Shown here: piece by piece, positions 42,733-53,115 of the stretch | Layout: each line of letters starts with the position of its first letter | Position numbering within the stretch: position 1 is the first letter of the stretch | From: an uncultured Anderseniella sp. | Lineage (GTDB): Bacteria; Pseudomonadota; Alphaproteobacteria; Rhizobiales; Aestuariivirgaceae | Assembly (NCBI GenBank): GCA_947488295.1 | Contig: CANKYU010000001.1 | Coordinates: 248,001 to 312,000, forward strand | Length of the DNA: 64,000 nucleotides | Reading direction: 5' to 3' | Program-made: the position numbers and the translations under genes | The notes under the pieces: model-generated | What the model was told of the DNA's origin: nothing | What the model saw: the letters and a program-made list of their open reading frames with translations, nothing else | The model's database searches: none

Positions 42733-42758
42733 ACCGGAGGCGGTCAACCGCCTCCGGT
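42733..42758 (-). other. Intercistronic hairpin after dctP
   Basis: ACCGGAGGCGGT at 42733-42744 and ACCGCCTCCGGT at 42747-42758 are fully complementary over 12 bp, one of the strongest hairpins in the window. It lies 17 bases past the dctP stop and has no T-run, which fits an mRNA-stabilising or partial stop structure favouring the binding protein. Confidence 0.65.
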
Positions 42759-42774
42759 CACAGCGGTGGTCTGA

Positions 42775-43764
42775 CTATTCGACAGACAGTGCCATGTCGA
42801 GCAGTTCCTGACCGCCCGGCACGTTGTCCACGAAGTCCTTGTAGGAAGATGCCTTGGCAATGTCGCGCCACTGGTTGAATTCTTCCGGCGTCATGTTCTT
42901 GATCTCGACACCGGCCTTTTCAAAGACTTCGACCGAGGCGGCATCCTGCTTCTTGGCTTCTGCCAGGTAGTAGGCCTCAGCCTTGGCAGCAGCTGCATCC
43001 AGAGCAGCCCTCTGCTTGTCGTCCAGGCCGTCATAGGCGGACTTGTTCATCAGCAGCGGCTGATACATGAACCACAGGGCCACATCGCCGGCCGGCGTAT
43101 AGCACTTGACCTGTTCGTAGATGCGGTAGGAGACGAACGATGACGACGACGTGTTAGCTGCCGTCAGAACGCCGGACTGCATGGCCGAGTAGATTTCCGA
43201 TGACGCCATCGAGGTGATCGAAGCGCCAGCCGATGCCAGCATCTGTTCAAACGCCTTGCCGGCAGCGCGTGTCTGCTGGCCCTTCACATCGTCTGGAGAG
43301 GTGATGCATTTCTCCTTGCCGACAAACCCACCTGCCAGATAACCGTGCACCACGACGCGCACATCATCTTCAGCCATGATGGATTCGATCTTCTTCATGA
43401 AGTCGGAGGTGTTCAGCCGGGCGGCATGATCATGGTTTTTCACCAGGCCGGGCATCAGTGTCAGATTGTACTCGCCGCGCAATCCGCCTGCATAGGACAA
43501 TGGAAACACGCTCATGTCGAGCTGGCCGGCCGACAGCGGCTTGTACTGCTCGCGAGGTTTGAACAGTGATTTGGACGGGAAGATCTTGATGGTCAGATCA
43601 ACATTGGCCTTGGCCACTTCGTCAGCCACGATCTGGGCTACCTTGTGGCGCACATCCTTGGTTGACCACTGGTGTGACAGGCGCAGTTCCTTAGCGTAAG
43701 CCGCACCCGACAGGGCGGTTGCCATGGCAAGACCGGCTATCAGGGATGTCAGTTTGAGTTTCAT
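42775..43764 (-). CDS. dctP: TRAP transporter solute-binding protein, probable malonate binder
   Basis: This 329-residue DctP-type protein has a signal peptide ending near AYA|KELRLSHQ and the fold motifs ELRLSHQWSTKDVRHKVAQI, FPLSYAGGLRGEYNLTLMPG, and VKGQQTRAAGKAFEQMLASA. These belong to family 7 TRAP binding proteins that clamp a carboxylate with a conserved Arg. It is the first gene of the run leading to matA and matB, making malonate its likely ligand. A palindromic operator lies about 115 bp upstream of its start. Confidence 0.9.
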   Translation of the reverse strand: MKLKLTSLIAGLAMATALSGAAYAKELRLSHQWSTKDVRHKVAQIVADEVAKANVDLTIKIFPSKSLFKPREQYKPLSAGQLDMSVFPLSYAGGLRGEYNLTLMPGLVKNHDHAARLNTSDFMKKIESIMAEDDVRVVVHGYLAGGFVGKEKCITSPDDVKGQQTRAAGKAFEQMLASAGASITSMASSEIYSAMQSGVLTAANTSSSSFVSYRIYEQVKCYTPAGDVALWFMYQPLLMNKSAYDGLDDKQRAALDAAAAKAEAYYLAEAKKQDAASVEVFEKAGVEIKNMTPEEFNQWRDIAKASSYKDFVDNVPGGQELLDMALSVE

Positions 43765-43854
43765 GTATTCCTCCCGGTCCGGTGTGTTACTCAGCCGGAC
43801 GTTTTCATGTTGAATTCGTTGACTGACGAAATCGGTCAGCAGCTGCAGCCTACG

Positions 43855-43891
43855 TCTTTGCGTACAAGAGTCAACAGTCTTGTATACAAGA
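43855..43891. promoter_or_regulatory. Probable MatR operator in the matR-dctP gap
   Basis: TCTTGTATACAAGA at 43878-43891 is a perfect 14-bp palindrome. A second imperfect copy, TCTTTGCGTACAAGA, lies at 43855-43869. From memory, the reported MatR site of rhizobia has a TCTTGTA half, which this reproduces. The two sites sit between dctP and matR, about two turns apart, and would repress the operon in the absence of malonate/malonyl-CoA. Confidence 0.72.
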
Positions 43892-43937
43892 ATTTGCTTG
43901 TTGGATGCATGAGAATGCGGTTACTCTCGGCATCACC

Positions 43938-44606
43938 ATGACGGAGAGAACCGCAGACCGCATTCGCGAAACGCTCGAACAGGCAATCTTGACCGGCGAG
44001 TTCGAGGATGGCGCTCGCCTGGACGAGGTCAGGTTGTGCACCCGTTTCGGGGTTTCCCGAACGCCGGTCCGCGAAGCCCTGCATCAGCTCACGGCCTCAG
44101 GCCTTCTGGAAATGAAGCCGCGACGCGGGGCGTTTGTGCGCATGCCCGGTTTTGTGGAAGTGGTCGAGATGTTCGAGGTTATGGGCGAGCTGGAGGGCAT
44201 GTGCGGCCGGCTGGCCGCCAAGCGCATAAGCGACGCACAGCTCAAGGCATTTTCCTCAGCCTGCCTCAAATGCGAACAGGCCGAGGAAGCAGGCGACCGC
44301 GATGCCTATTATCGTGAGAACGAAACCTTTCACCAGGTGCTGTACCAGGCGAGCGGCAACGGTTTTCTGCAATCCCAGGCCCTGCAACTGCAAAAACGCC
44401 TGCAGCCGTTCCGGCGCCTGCAATTATGGGTGCGCGGCCGCATCCGGCAGTCGCTGGAGGAACACCGGCAGATCCTGCAGGCGGTTGAAGACGGCAATGG
44501 CGAGGCAGCCGCGAACCTGCTGCGCGACCACGTGACGGTGCAGGGCGAAAAGTTCTTCGACCTGATGCGCGGTCTCGATGAAACGTCCGTGCGCAAGACC
44601 GGCTAA
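43938..44606 (+). CDS. matR: GntR-family regulator of malonate genes
   Basis: The 222-residue FadR-type regulator has an N-terminal winged helix (ADRIRETLEQAILTGEFEDG, LCTRFGVSRTPVREALHQLT) and an FCD domain with three metal-type His: ENETFHQVLYQ, SLEEHRQILQAV, LLRDHVTVQG. It is divergent from the malonate operon, with the TCTTGTA palindrome between. This matches MatR, a malonate-responsive regulator. I take ATG 43938; an ATG at 43905 in the same frame is the alternative. Confidence 0.88.
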   Translation: MTERTADRIRETLEQAILTGEFEDGARLDEVRLCTRFGVSRTPVREALHQLTASGLLEMKPRRGAFVRMPGFVEVVEMFEVMGELEGMCGRLAAKRISDAQLKAFSSACLKCEQAEEAGDRDAYYRENETFHQVLYQASGNGFLQSQALQLQKRLQPFRRLQLWVRGRIRQSLEEHRQILQAVEDGNGEAAANLLRDHVTVQGEKFFDLMRGLDETSVRKTG

Positions 44607-44766
44607 GCCAAGTTTTACGAGGTTGACCTTGTGGAAGCGTCAGCCAATCAGCAAAATTTCTAAATTGAATTAGAGTTAAGACTCATGCCATGTTTGGTTT
44701 GTTATTTGCTGCCGATTATCATCAGAAAATCTAGTACAAACAAAAACGCATTTGGAAATTTTTAAA

Positions 44767-45987
44767 ATGAATTCAAACTTGATTTATGCTTTCCAACAAA
44801 AAGCAAAGGTTCATTTTTTCGGTATGTGGCTGATCTTAATTTTTTTACTCACTTCGTATTGTCCGAATGTTGCTCACTCGAATGAATATGAAAAATTTTC
44901 TATTGAATCCCACAAATGTTTTCGTGAAGAGGTTGAAAATAATCTGGGTACTTCTTATTGGAATCCATACGCAACTTTTTACTCTGCGGAGCAAATAGTT
45001 TCGTATTTGATTTTACTCAAAGATAATTCCAATATCATGGATGCAAATTCATTTTGTAAAGACACTCTATCTAAAAAATATATTCAGGCCATTGAGAGAT
45101 CGCGAAACGATCCATCTTTTACTCATAATCGAGTGTTTGCATACATCGCCTCGGAAGTTGTTGTGTACAGTGTTCGGCAAAACTATTTAGTCAGCCCATT
45201 TATCAAACATGGACTGACTGGACATGTAGATATTACTAATAGAGCATTGATGGGGCTGCCAAACGAACTCAAACTTAGAGAACCTGCGATGAGGCTGGTT
45301 GCGGCCGCCTCGCAAACACCAGACATATACCGTTGGGACGATGATCGTTATCACGCGTTAACATGTTCAAGGCCAGATTTGCAGAAAAACAGGTGCTTTC
45401 ATGATGGAGAAATAACACCGAGGTTTAGGCAGGAAGTAATAGCAAAGAATCAAGAATTATTCATTCGGCATGTCTCTGCATTGTCCAGTTCTGCTAGGCG
45501 CAAGATACAACAAGGACAGTACGCACTGGGATTATTTTGGCTCGGAGCGGGATGTCATGTACTTCAAGATTTAGCTTTCCACAAGGGAATGACAGGAAGG
45601 CAACATGCTGCGCTGGCGTATGTGTTGGGGCGCGATCCAGATGATACTCGCCTTCCTGGAGGCGTCGACAAGATAGCCCTTGGTGAAACGCTATGCCTGA
45701 ATTTCGTGGAAAGTGTGCTAAATGCATCCAGATCGCACATGAATGCACTGAGAAACTGGCGTCCTGACAACAAGTTTAACCTTAGGCAGCTGGCAGAACG
45801 AGCCTACTCAGTCGAAAGTACAGAAATCCAAATTTGGCCCGTTGTTCGATATCTTCTTGAAGGAGTCAAATACGGACTGTTAAATTCCAGAAAATTGTTA
45901 GAGGCCGCAAGTTCAGAAGACGGTGTGATTGAATGGGACATTTCACAGATTAGATTACGACTTCAAGAGAGGCAAAAAATTGATTGA
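44767..45987 (+). CDS. Exported protein with zinc-phospholipase C/P1-nuclease-like metal motif
   Basis: The 406-residue protein starts with a signal peptide or anchor (FFGMWLILIFLLTSYC, then NVAHS near residue 38). A helical domain follows with a pattern typical of the zinc phospholipase C/S1-P1 nuclease fold: H148 and H153 (HGLTGHVDITNRALMG), P185-D186, H196 (DDDRYHALT), and H264-x3-D268-x3-H272 (GCHVLQDLAFHKG), plus H280. I infer a di- or trinuclear zinc site, so lipid or nucleic acid hydrolysis is possible. Base composition is AT-rich and unlike both neighbours, suggesting horizontal gain. GGAA lies nine bases before ATG 44767. It is coupled to the caspase-like gene. The exact family is not recognised. 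Confidence 0.65.
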   Translation: MNSNLIYAFQQKAKVHFFGMWLILIFLLTSYCPNVAHSNEYEKFSIESHKCFREEVENNLGTSYWNPYATFYSAEQIVSYLILLKDNSNIMDANSFCKDTLSKKYIQAIERSRNDPSFTHNRVFAYIASEVVVYSVRQNYLVSPFIKHGLTGHVDITNRALMGLPNELKLREPAMRLVAAASQTPDIYRWDDDRYHALTCSRPDLQKNRCFHDGEITPRFRQEVIAKNQELFIRHVSALSSSARRKIQQGQYALGLFWLGAGCHVLQDLAFHKGMTGRQHAALAYVLGRDPDDTRLPGGVDKIALGETLCLNFVESVLNASRSHMNALRNWRPDNKFNLRQLAERAYSVESTEIQIWPVVRYLLEGVKYGLLNSRKLLEAASSEDGVIEWDISQIRLRLQERQKID

Positions 45988-47905
45988 TTTTAAATGTCTC
46001 ATGATGGCCATCGTTATTGCTGCATCGATTTTTGAATCAAGCCATGCACAAGCAAAAGAATTTTATGGGTTGGTTATTGGTGTAACAAACTACAAACTGG
46101 CTTTAAAGGGGCCTAAGCCTTACGAATTGGATAAAGCTGCTAAAGATGTAAAATTGGCGTTAAATTCCCTCGCAAAAAAATCTGGCTTTAAACAAGAAAA
46201 TACGCATATAAAATTACTTTTGGACTCGAATTTAAATGAATTTGACAAGCCAAAATCGTATTCAATAACTAGAAATATTCAAAATATTCATCGGAAAATT
46301 GACAAAGAAGATACGTTCGTCTTTTTTTTCACTGGCCATGGAGAAAATACGCATATTTACACAAGCGGTGCTGGCGAAAATTTTTCTGATACACAAGTCG
46401 AAATAATTAAAATACGAAAGCTCATTGAAAAAATACCAGCAAAGACAAAAATAGTTTTTCTCGATGTATGCCGTACTGGTGCATCGGGTTACACGAAAGG
46501 CAATGTCGAATTTGATGCACGTGAAATAACGAATATTGAAGAAAAAAGCGGGCAAGCATGGTTCAATTCTTCGAGTGAACGACAATACTCTTGGGTTGAT
46601 CGGGAGTTGAATTATGGAATTTTTACAAAACATTTGATAGATGCTTTTAGGAATGACGCCAGCGACGGCTGGACGCTTAAAGGTGAAATTGCAACTAACA
46701 AAGATGGAGTTGTAGAAGCGAGCGAGCTAGGGGCATTTCTTCGGGTGCGCGTGAAGGAAGATGCCCGACGCCAGTACGGCGTCGACCAAGAGCCCGACGA
46801 CAATGCGCCAGGTGGAATGGTGCTTTACAGGATTAACGCAGATGTGGTCGGTAAAACTGTTCCTGAAAGTGTTTCGGTACCGCAACTCCAGTCGGCGCAA
46901 ACGAGGCAGACGTTTGAGATCATTTCAAATGATAAGCTGACTCGGGAGCCTGCAAGGAGAAAATTTTTTGAAGCTTGTATTAGATATTCCAGGAACACCG
47001 ACAATGAGGCCATACGTAGTGAGATGAACAAAAAACTTGCTGAAGTTTATGGTATCTACCGGAAACTCAGTTTGTGTATTGATTCCAAACAGTGCGCCCC
47101 GATAGACCCGGATGTCTACAAAGACTTTTGTAGTGGTATGGTGGGTGAAGATTCGTTTCTCAACAGTATAGTGAAATGTCAAGCTCGTCTGAGGAGCGCC
47201 AGGATCAATCTGAGGAATTGGCCTCATTTTCTAAATGTCTATGATCCCGAAGCTGAGCGCCGTGGCTATATTGAGAAGATCGCAGCATACTGTGCTCCGA
47301 CTCCGCCGACTAGGTCTATTAGGTTCACTCCGGACCAAACAAACCGGCAACTCAAAGAGTTCGAACGCAATACTGTTGACGATCAGAATAAAATTAAACG
47401 GTTGCCTATTGTAGACATCCAAAAGAAATTGACATTCCTTGGATGTGCTCCTGGCCCAGTAGATGGAGTTTGGGGCAAGCAATCTAAAACCGCATTGCGT
47501 CGTTTTCTCCGGCTGGCGAAATCGGATTTAAGTCATGTTGCACCCAGCAGAAAAATTCTTAACCTTTTAAGAATTCACTCAAAAGGATTCTGTAGAACTG
47601 AACAGTCTGCAAAACAAACTTCACCAAGGAAGAGCTCTAAACCATCCAATCAGAAATACAAGGTTGTCAAACGCGAGTTAAATACGAAATATTCGCCCTA
47701 CAGGTATAAACATTGCAAAAATTCTTTTCGAAGCTGGGTGTTTAATTATTCAAATAAAAGTTATGCTGCGTTTGCGTTCGGTCGTGATGGTTGCGGGTTT
47801 AGTATGAATATGAGTTCATTAACAGCTGCGAAAACAGCCGCGATGTCGAATTGCCGAAAGCATAGTGGAGATTGTGTAATTTATCAGGTTGTTACAAGAG
47901 AGTAA
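45980..47905 (+). CDS. Exported caspase-like (C14) protease with peptidoglycan-binding region
   Basis: From TTG 45980 (GAGAGG seven bases upstream, overlapping the preceding stop by eight bases) the product is 641 residues. The signal peptide ends near SSHAQA. Residues about 27-290 form a caspase-like domain: FYGLVIGVTNYK, the catalytic His H120 in FFFTGHGEN and the catalytic Cys C164 in IVFLDVCRTGASG. Residues about 475-515 resemble a peptidoglycan-binding repeat (DIQKKLTFLGCAPGPVDGVW), and the C-terminus resembles DUF4189-like domains with YAAFAFGRDGCGFSMN and GDCVIYQV. Metacaspase-like enzymes cut after Arg/Lys. Both genes of this AT-rich island are exported. Confidence 0.8.
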   Translation: MIDFKCLMMAIVIAASIFESSHAQAKEFYGLVIGVTNYKLALKGPKPYELDKAAKDVKLALNSLAKKSGFKQENTHIKLLLDSNLNEFDKPKSYSITRNIQNIHRKIDKEDTFVFFFTGHGENTHIYTSGAGENFSDTQVEIIKIRKLIEKIPAKTKIVFLDVCRTGASGYTKGNVEFDAREITNIEEKSGQAWFNSSSERQYSWVDRELNYGIFTKHLIDAFRNDASDGWTLKGEIATNKDGVVEASELGAFLRVRVKEDARRQYGVDQEPDDNAPGGMVLYRINADVVGKTVPESVSVPQLQSAQTRQTFEIISNDKLTREPARRKFFEACIRYSRNTDNEAIRSEMNKKLAEVYGIYRKLSLCIDSKQCAPIDPDVYKDFCSGMVGEDSFLNSIVKCQARLRSARINLRNWPHFLNVYDPEAERRGYIEKIAAYCAPTPPTRSIRFTPDQTNRQLKEFERNTVDDQNKIKRLPIVDIQKKLTFLGCAPGPVDGVWGKQSKTALRRFLRLAKSDLSHVAPSRKILNLLRIHSKGFCRTEQSAKQTSPRKSSKPSNQKYKVVKRELNTKYSPYRYKHCKNSFRSWVFNYSNKSYAAFAFGRDGCGFSMNMSSLTAAKTAAMSNCRKHSGDCVIYQVVTRE

Positions 47906-47945
47906 CCGACCTCCATAACCTAACGGATTAAGTCTCGGCGCAGTG

Positions 47946-48896
47946 CTACCTGATATCAGCGCATTCGGCCACTGGGGTGATCGCGCCTTTGCCGTCGAAG
48001 AAACTCAACAGGTTGTTGGCTACCAGGTCGCCCATGGCGCGCCGGGTCTCGACGGTTGCCGAGCCCTGGTGGGGCTGCAGGGTGACATTGTCGAGGGCGC
48101 GCAGGGCCTCGGGAATTTTAGGCTCTGCGGCAAACACATCAAGACCCGCATATCCCAGTTTGCCGCTGGCAAGCGCCTCAATCAGCGCATCTTCGTCATG
48201 CACCGAGCCACGCGCCACATTGATGAAGGTGCCTTCCGGTCCGAGTGCTTCCAGCACCTGTTGGTTTACAATACCCTTCGTGGCTTCGCCGCCGGGACAG
48301 ATGGCGATCAGGAACTCGCAATTGCGGGCCATGTCGGTCAGGTTATCGTAAAATTCATAAGCCTGATCCGCCTGCTGGCTGCGGCCGTGATAGGCGATCG
48401 CGCAGCCGAAGACGCCCAGCTTGCGGGCAATGTCCTTGCCGATGCGGCCAAGACCCAGAATACCGACCTTGCGGCCATTGATGGCGCGGGCAAGCGGCGG
48501 GTCGCCTTCTTCTTCCCAGCGCCCGGCGCGGGCAAACCTTTCCCATTCGCTAAACCGGCGTGAGCAGGTCAGCACCAGTGTCACGGCCATATTGGCAACG
48601 TCGTCATTGAGCACGTCGGGTGTATTGGTGGCGATGACATTGCGTGATGCGGCATGCGCTGCATCCACACCGTCATAGCCAACGCCGAAGCTTGCAATGA
48701 TCTTCAGGTTGGGCAGTGCATCAATCAGGGCGGCATCGGCCTTGCCCATGGTGGCGACGCCCTCGATCCTGTCTGCAACGGAGGCAAGGAATGCCTGCCT
48801 GTCATCTGCCCCGTAAAGCCGGTGCAGGGTGTGGCGGGCTTCCAGGGCTTCCTGGATATGCGGCATCATGTTGGAGACCAGAAGAATGTCAGTCAT
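47946..48896 (-). CDS. D-isomer-specific 2-hydroxyacid dehydrogenase
   Basis: This 316-residue NAD(P)-dependent dehydrogenase has the Rossmann motif VGILGLGRIGKDIARKLGVF, the substrate region VGYDGVDAAHAASRN, and the catalytic residues Arg (NVARGSVHDEDALIEALASG), Glu, and His (LQPHQGSATVETRRAM). It reduces glyoxylate, hydroxypyruvate or a related 2-oxoacid. It sits downstream of the aldo/keto reductase gene on the same strand in a probable operon with the Tct transporter. Closest in appearance to GhrB/hydroxypyruvate reductase-type enzymes, substrate not fixed. Confidence 0.9.
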   Translation of the reverse strand: MTDILLVSNMMPHIQEALEARHTLHRLYGADDRQAFLASVADRIEGVATMGKADAALIDALPNLKIIASFGVGYDGVDAAHAASRNVIATNTPDVLNDDVANMAVTLVLTCSRRFSEWERFARAGRWEEEGDPPLARAINGRKVGILGLGRIGKDIARKLGVFGCAIAYHGRSQQADQAYEFYDNLTDMARNCEFLIAICPGGEATKGIVNQQVLEALGPEGTFINVARGSVHDEDALIEALASGKLGYAGLDVFAAEPKIPEALRALDNVTLQPHQGSATVETRRAMGDLVANNLLSFFDGKGAITPVAECADIR

Positions 48897-48942
48897 CTAT
48901 CGTTTCCCAAGTGTCGGTTGACAAATTTGATCAGTACCGTGT

Positions 48943-49935
48943 TCAGCAATAACGCTCGGCGCCGGGCCATTGCGCTTCGGTGTATCTGTCGCCGTACGCG
49001 AAACCGGGCGGCAGGCATCGGGCGATTTCCGCCAGATCGTCCGGTGTCGGTTTAAGGCTTTCACCGGCAGCCAGTTGTTCCAGATGCTGGCGCGAGCGGG
49101 TGCCGGGGATGGGCAGCAGGTGGTCTCCCTGTTCCAGGAGCCAGGCAATTGCAACGCTTGCCGGAGATACGCCGCGGCCCTTGCAAAACGCCCTGAACGC
49201 ATCGAGCGCCTTGACATTATATGAGAAGTTCGGCTCGACGAAGCGCGGGTTGCCGTTTCGGAAATCACCATCGCCGAAGCTTTGCGGATCCGGCAGCGTA
49301 TCGGCAAACATGCCGCGCCCCAGCGGCGAGAACGGCACGAACGCGACACCGAGTTCTGCGCATGCCTGGATGACGCCAAGTTCCGGACTGCGGGTCCACA
49401 GCGAGTATTCGCTCTGCACCGCCATGACCGGGTGTACCGCATGAGCCCGGCGCAACGAGAACGGCGCGATCTCGGAAAACCCGATGCCGCCGATCTTGCC
49501 TTCCTCCTTGAAGCGCACCAGTGTTTCCATGACATCCTCTATGGGCCGGTCCGCCTCGCGGCGATGGATGTAGTACAGGCCGACATGGTCCACGCCGAGA
49601 TTGCGCAGGGACTTTTCCAGCGCCTCACGCAGGTGTTCAGGCGAATTGTTGAAACTGCGCACATTGGAGCCGGGGTCACGGTAAATACCGGCCTTGGTGG
49701 CAATGGTGAACCTGTGCGGGTGATCCTTGATGAACGAGCCGATAACGCGTTCCGACACACCGGCGCCATAGACATTCGCCGTGTCGAGAAAGTCGATGCC
49801 GAGATCAAGCGCGGCAGCCAGCGTGTCATGGCTTTCCGCTTCGGTTGTCGGTCCGTAGGCACCGGCGAAACTCCAGCAACCGACGCCGATGGCGGAGACT
49901 TCCGGGCCGCCTGAACCCAGTTGACGCTTGTGCAT
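48943..49935 (-). CDS. Aldo/keto reductase
   Basis: A 330-residue TIM-barrel oxidoreductase with the AKR catalytic set: Asp in DFLDTANVYGAGVSERVIG with the Tyr, Lys in FTIATKAGIYRDPG, and His in VGLYYIHRREADRPIEDVM. The C-terminal NADPH-binding region is DLAEIARCLP-like. Its size and sequence resemble AKR families that act on aldehydes, sugars or pyridoxal. Lies between the two dehydrogenase genes, on the same strand, probably co-transcribed with the Tct system. Confidence 0.9.
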   Translation of the reverse strand: MHKRQLGSGGPEVSAIGVGCWSFAGAYGPTTEAESHDTLAAALDLGIDFLDTANVYGAGVSERVIGSFIKDHPHRFTIATKAGIYRDPGSNVRSFNNSPEHLREALEKSLRNLGVDHVGLYYIHRREADRPIEDVMETLVRFKEEGKIGGIGFSEIAPFSLRRAHAVHPVMAVQSEYSLWTRSPELGVIQACAELGVAFVPFSPLGRGMFADTLPDPQSFGDGDFRNGNPRFVEPNFSYNVKALDAFRAFCKGRGVSPASVAIAWLLEQGDHLLPIPGTRSRQHLEQLAAGESLKPTPDDLAEIARCLPPGFAYGDRYTEAQWPGAERYC

Positions 49936-49938
49936 GAG

Positions 49939-50825
49939 CTAGTCCTTCTTCATGTCTACTTGCGCATAGACCGCGAGTGCATCTTCCATGGTGCGGCCTG
50001 CATCTATGGTTTCGCGGGTTTCAGCCGCAAACGGGGTTTGTGCCAGCACCCGGAAGATGTCGGCAGCCCCGTCATGGAACCCGGATGTCACGCCGGCGTC
50101 GGCAAAGGTTGCCGCGATTTCCTCCATTTCGCCTATCCAGCGCCCGGAATCCGCCGGCAGGCGCGGAATGCGCGCCCGCATGGCATCCAGCGCCGGTTTC
50201 TGGCTGAAGGCGAACTCGGTCGTCAGCTCTTCGGTGAGGCCCAGTTTTTCCGCTGCCAGCATGACGGCGGTCTGCAGTGTCCAGGTTCCCTTGGTGAGAG
50301 CGGCATAGACCATCTTCATGGCCGAGGCACGTCCGACCTCCTCGCCGAGGCTGATCACCTGAAACCCCTTGCCGTCCAGTGCCAGCATGGCGGATACGTC
50401 CGCGCCTGACACATAAAACCGGGTGCCGCCGCCCTTGCCGGGCGCCAGGCCTATGATGCCGGCATCAATGAACACGGCACCTGCTGTTGCAATGGCACCG
50501 GCGGCTTCGCGCGCGGTTGCGGGAGAAATGGCATTGCAGTCCACGTAGACGGGTGTGCTGCCTGTCTCGCGCATGGCTGCGGCAATTTCGGTTGCCAGGC
50601 TTACTGCGGCAGACGGCGGCAGGATGGACAGGATGACATCGGCGCGCTCGACCAGTGCGGTAAGCGTTTCGGTATCCTGCATGCCGGCCCGGGCTGCCAG
50701 GGTTCTGGTTGCTTCGCTGCGCCCGGCCAGGCAGGTCAGCACAGTATGACCGGCACCACTCAATGCGGCACCGACACCATGGCCCATGTCACCGGGCATC
50801 AGGATCGCAATAACAGGCAGGCTCA

Positions 50826-50826
<1 letters not shown>
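49939..50826 (-). CDS. 6PGDH-like NAD(P)-dependent oxidoreductase with DUF1932 C-terminus
   Basis: The 295-residue protein begins with an N-terminal NAD-binding domain of 6-phosphogluconate dehydrogenase type (VIAILMPGDMGHGVGAALSG), in which the usual GxGxxG is altered to PGDMGHG. The C-terminal part has the DUF1932 pattern: KMVYAALTKGTWTLQTAVML. It likely oxidises or reduces a beta-hydroxyacid. Its start shares one base with the stop of the TctA gene (TGATG at 50824-50828), so it is coupled to the transporter. Substrate open. Confidence 0.85.
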
Positions 50827-52490
<1,664 letters not shown>

Positions 52491-52511
52491 GTCAGATAGT
52501 CCCCACTGGCG

Positions 52512-53009
52512 TTAGCGGATCGAGAAGATTTCGCCCTCGGGCAAAATCACTCTCAGGCCAAAGGTGAACAGGGTCCACATGAAGCCCATGGACACGGTGG
52601 CATAGATGGCGTGTCGGACGAGGTCACGCGGCGTCCATCCGCCCAGCACGGTGAGCAGGGCGAACACCAGCAATATGCCGCCGATCAGCGCGCCGGCCCA
52701 CGGCAGGGTCGCCAGAAACACGAAATAGATCGAGAAACAGATGATCGGATTGCGAAAATATTCAAGAAATCCGGCAAATCCGGGTTTTCGGCCATCACCC
52801 TTGTCGTCGTCGGTGCCGGGATAGCTGAGCGACTGGACAAAGTAGATGGCGCTGAAAAGGGTCAGCACGGCCACAATAATCTGTGGCCATGTTGACGGCT
52901 TCAGCGTGCCGTAACCCGGCAACCGGATGTGCAGCGATGACCAGGCCAGCAGGCCGCAGAACAGCAGCAGCAGGATTGCGATGATGGTGTCTTTATTGAG
53001 TGCGCGCAT
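52512..53009 (-). CDS. tctB: Tripartite tricarboxylate transporter small subunit
   Basis: The 165-residue protein from ATG 53009 has four hydrophobic segments: KDTIIAILLLLFCGLLAW, WPQIIVAVLTLFSAIYFVQ, FSIYFVFLATLPWAGALIGG and the last with VSMGFMWTLFTFGL. That is the TctB pattern of the small membrane subunit. A charged KGDGRKPG loop lies in the middle. An in-frame start at 53024 exists but the leader is short and the later ATG fits better. A hairpin separates it from tctC. Confidence 0.85.
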   Translation of the reverse strand: MRALNKDTIIAILLLLFCGLLAWSSLHIRLPGYGTLKPSTWPQIIVAVLTLFSAIYFVQSLSYPGTDDDKGDGRKPGFAGFLEYFRNPIICFSIYFVFLATLPWAGALIGGILLVFALLTVLGGWTPRDLVRHAIYATVSMGFMWTLFTFGLRVILPEGEIFSIR

Positions 53010-53070
53010 GGATGCCGTAACCAACCTGGTAGTGAGATGAAACCGGGGTCAGAACCCTGGATGGAGCAGA

Positions 53071-53093
53071 CCGGACGCCATCACGGCATCCGG
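53071..53093 (-). other. Intercistronic hairpin after tctC
   Basis: CCGGACGCC at 53071-53079 pairs with GGCATCCGG at 53085-53093 with one mismatch around a 5-base loop. It lies 22 bases past the tctC stop and 61 bases before tctB, in the same arrangement as the other binding-protein genes. Confidence 0.5.
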
Positions 53094-53115
53094 CCCGTCT
53101 GGAGCTTGCGCGAAG

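Noticed and set aside
44607..44766. Attachment-site repeats flanking the AT-rich island
   Set aside because: I compared the left edge near 44607-44700 with the right edge near 47906-47945 and saw no direct repeat long enough to call.
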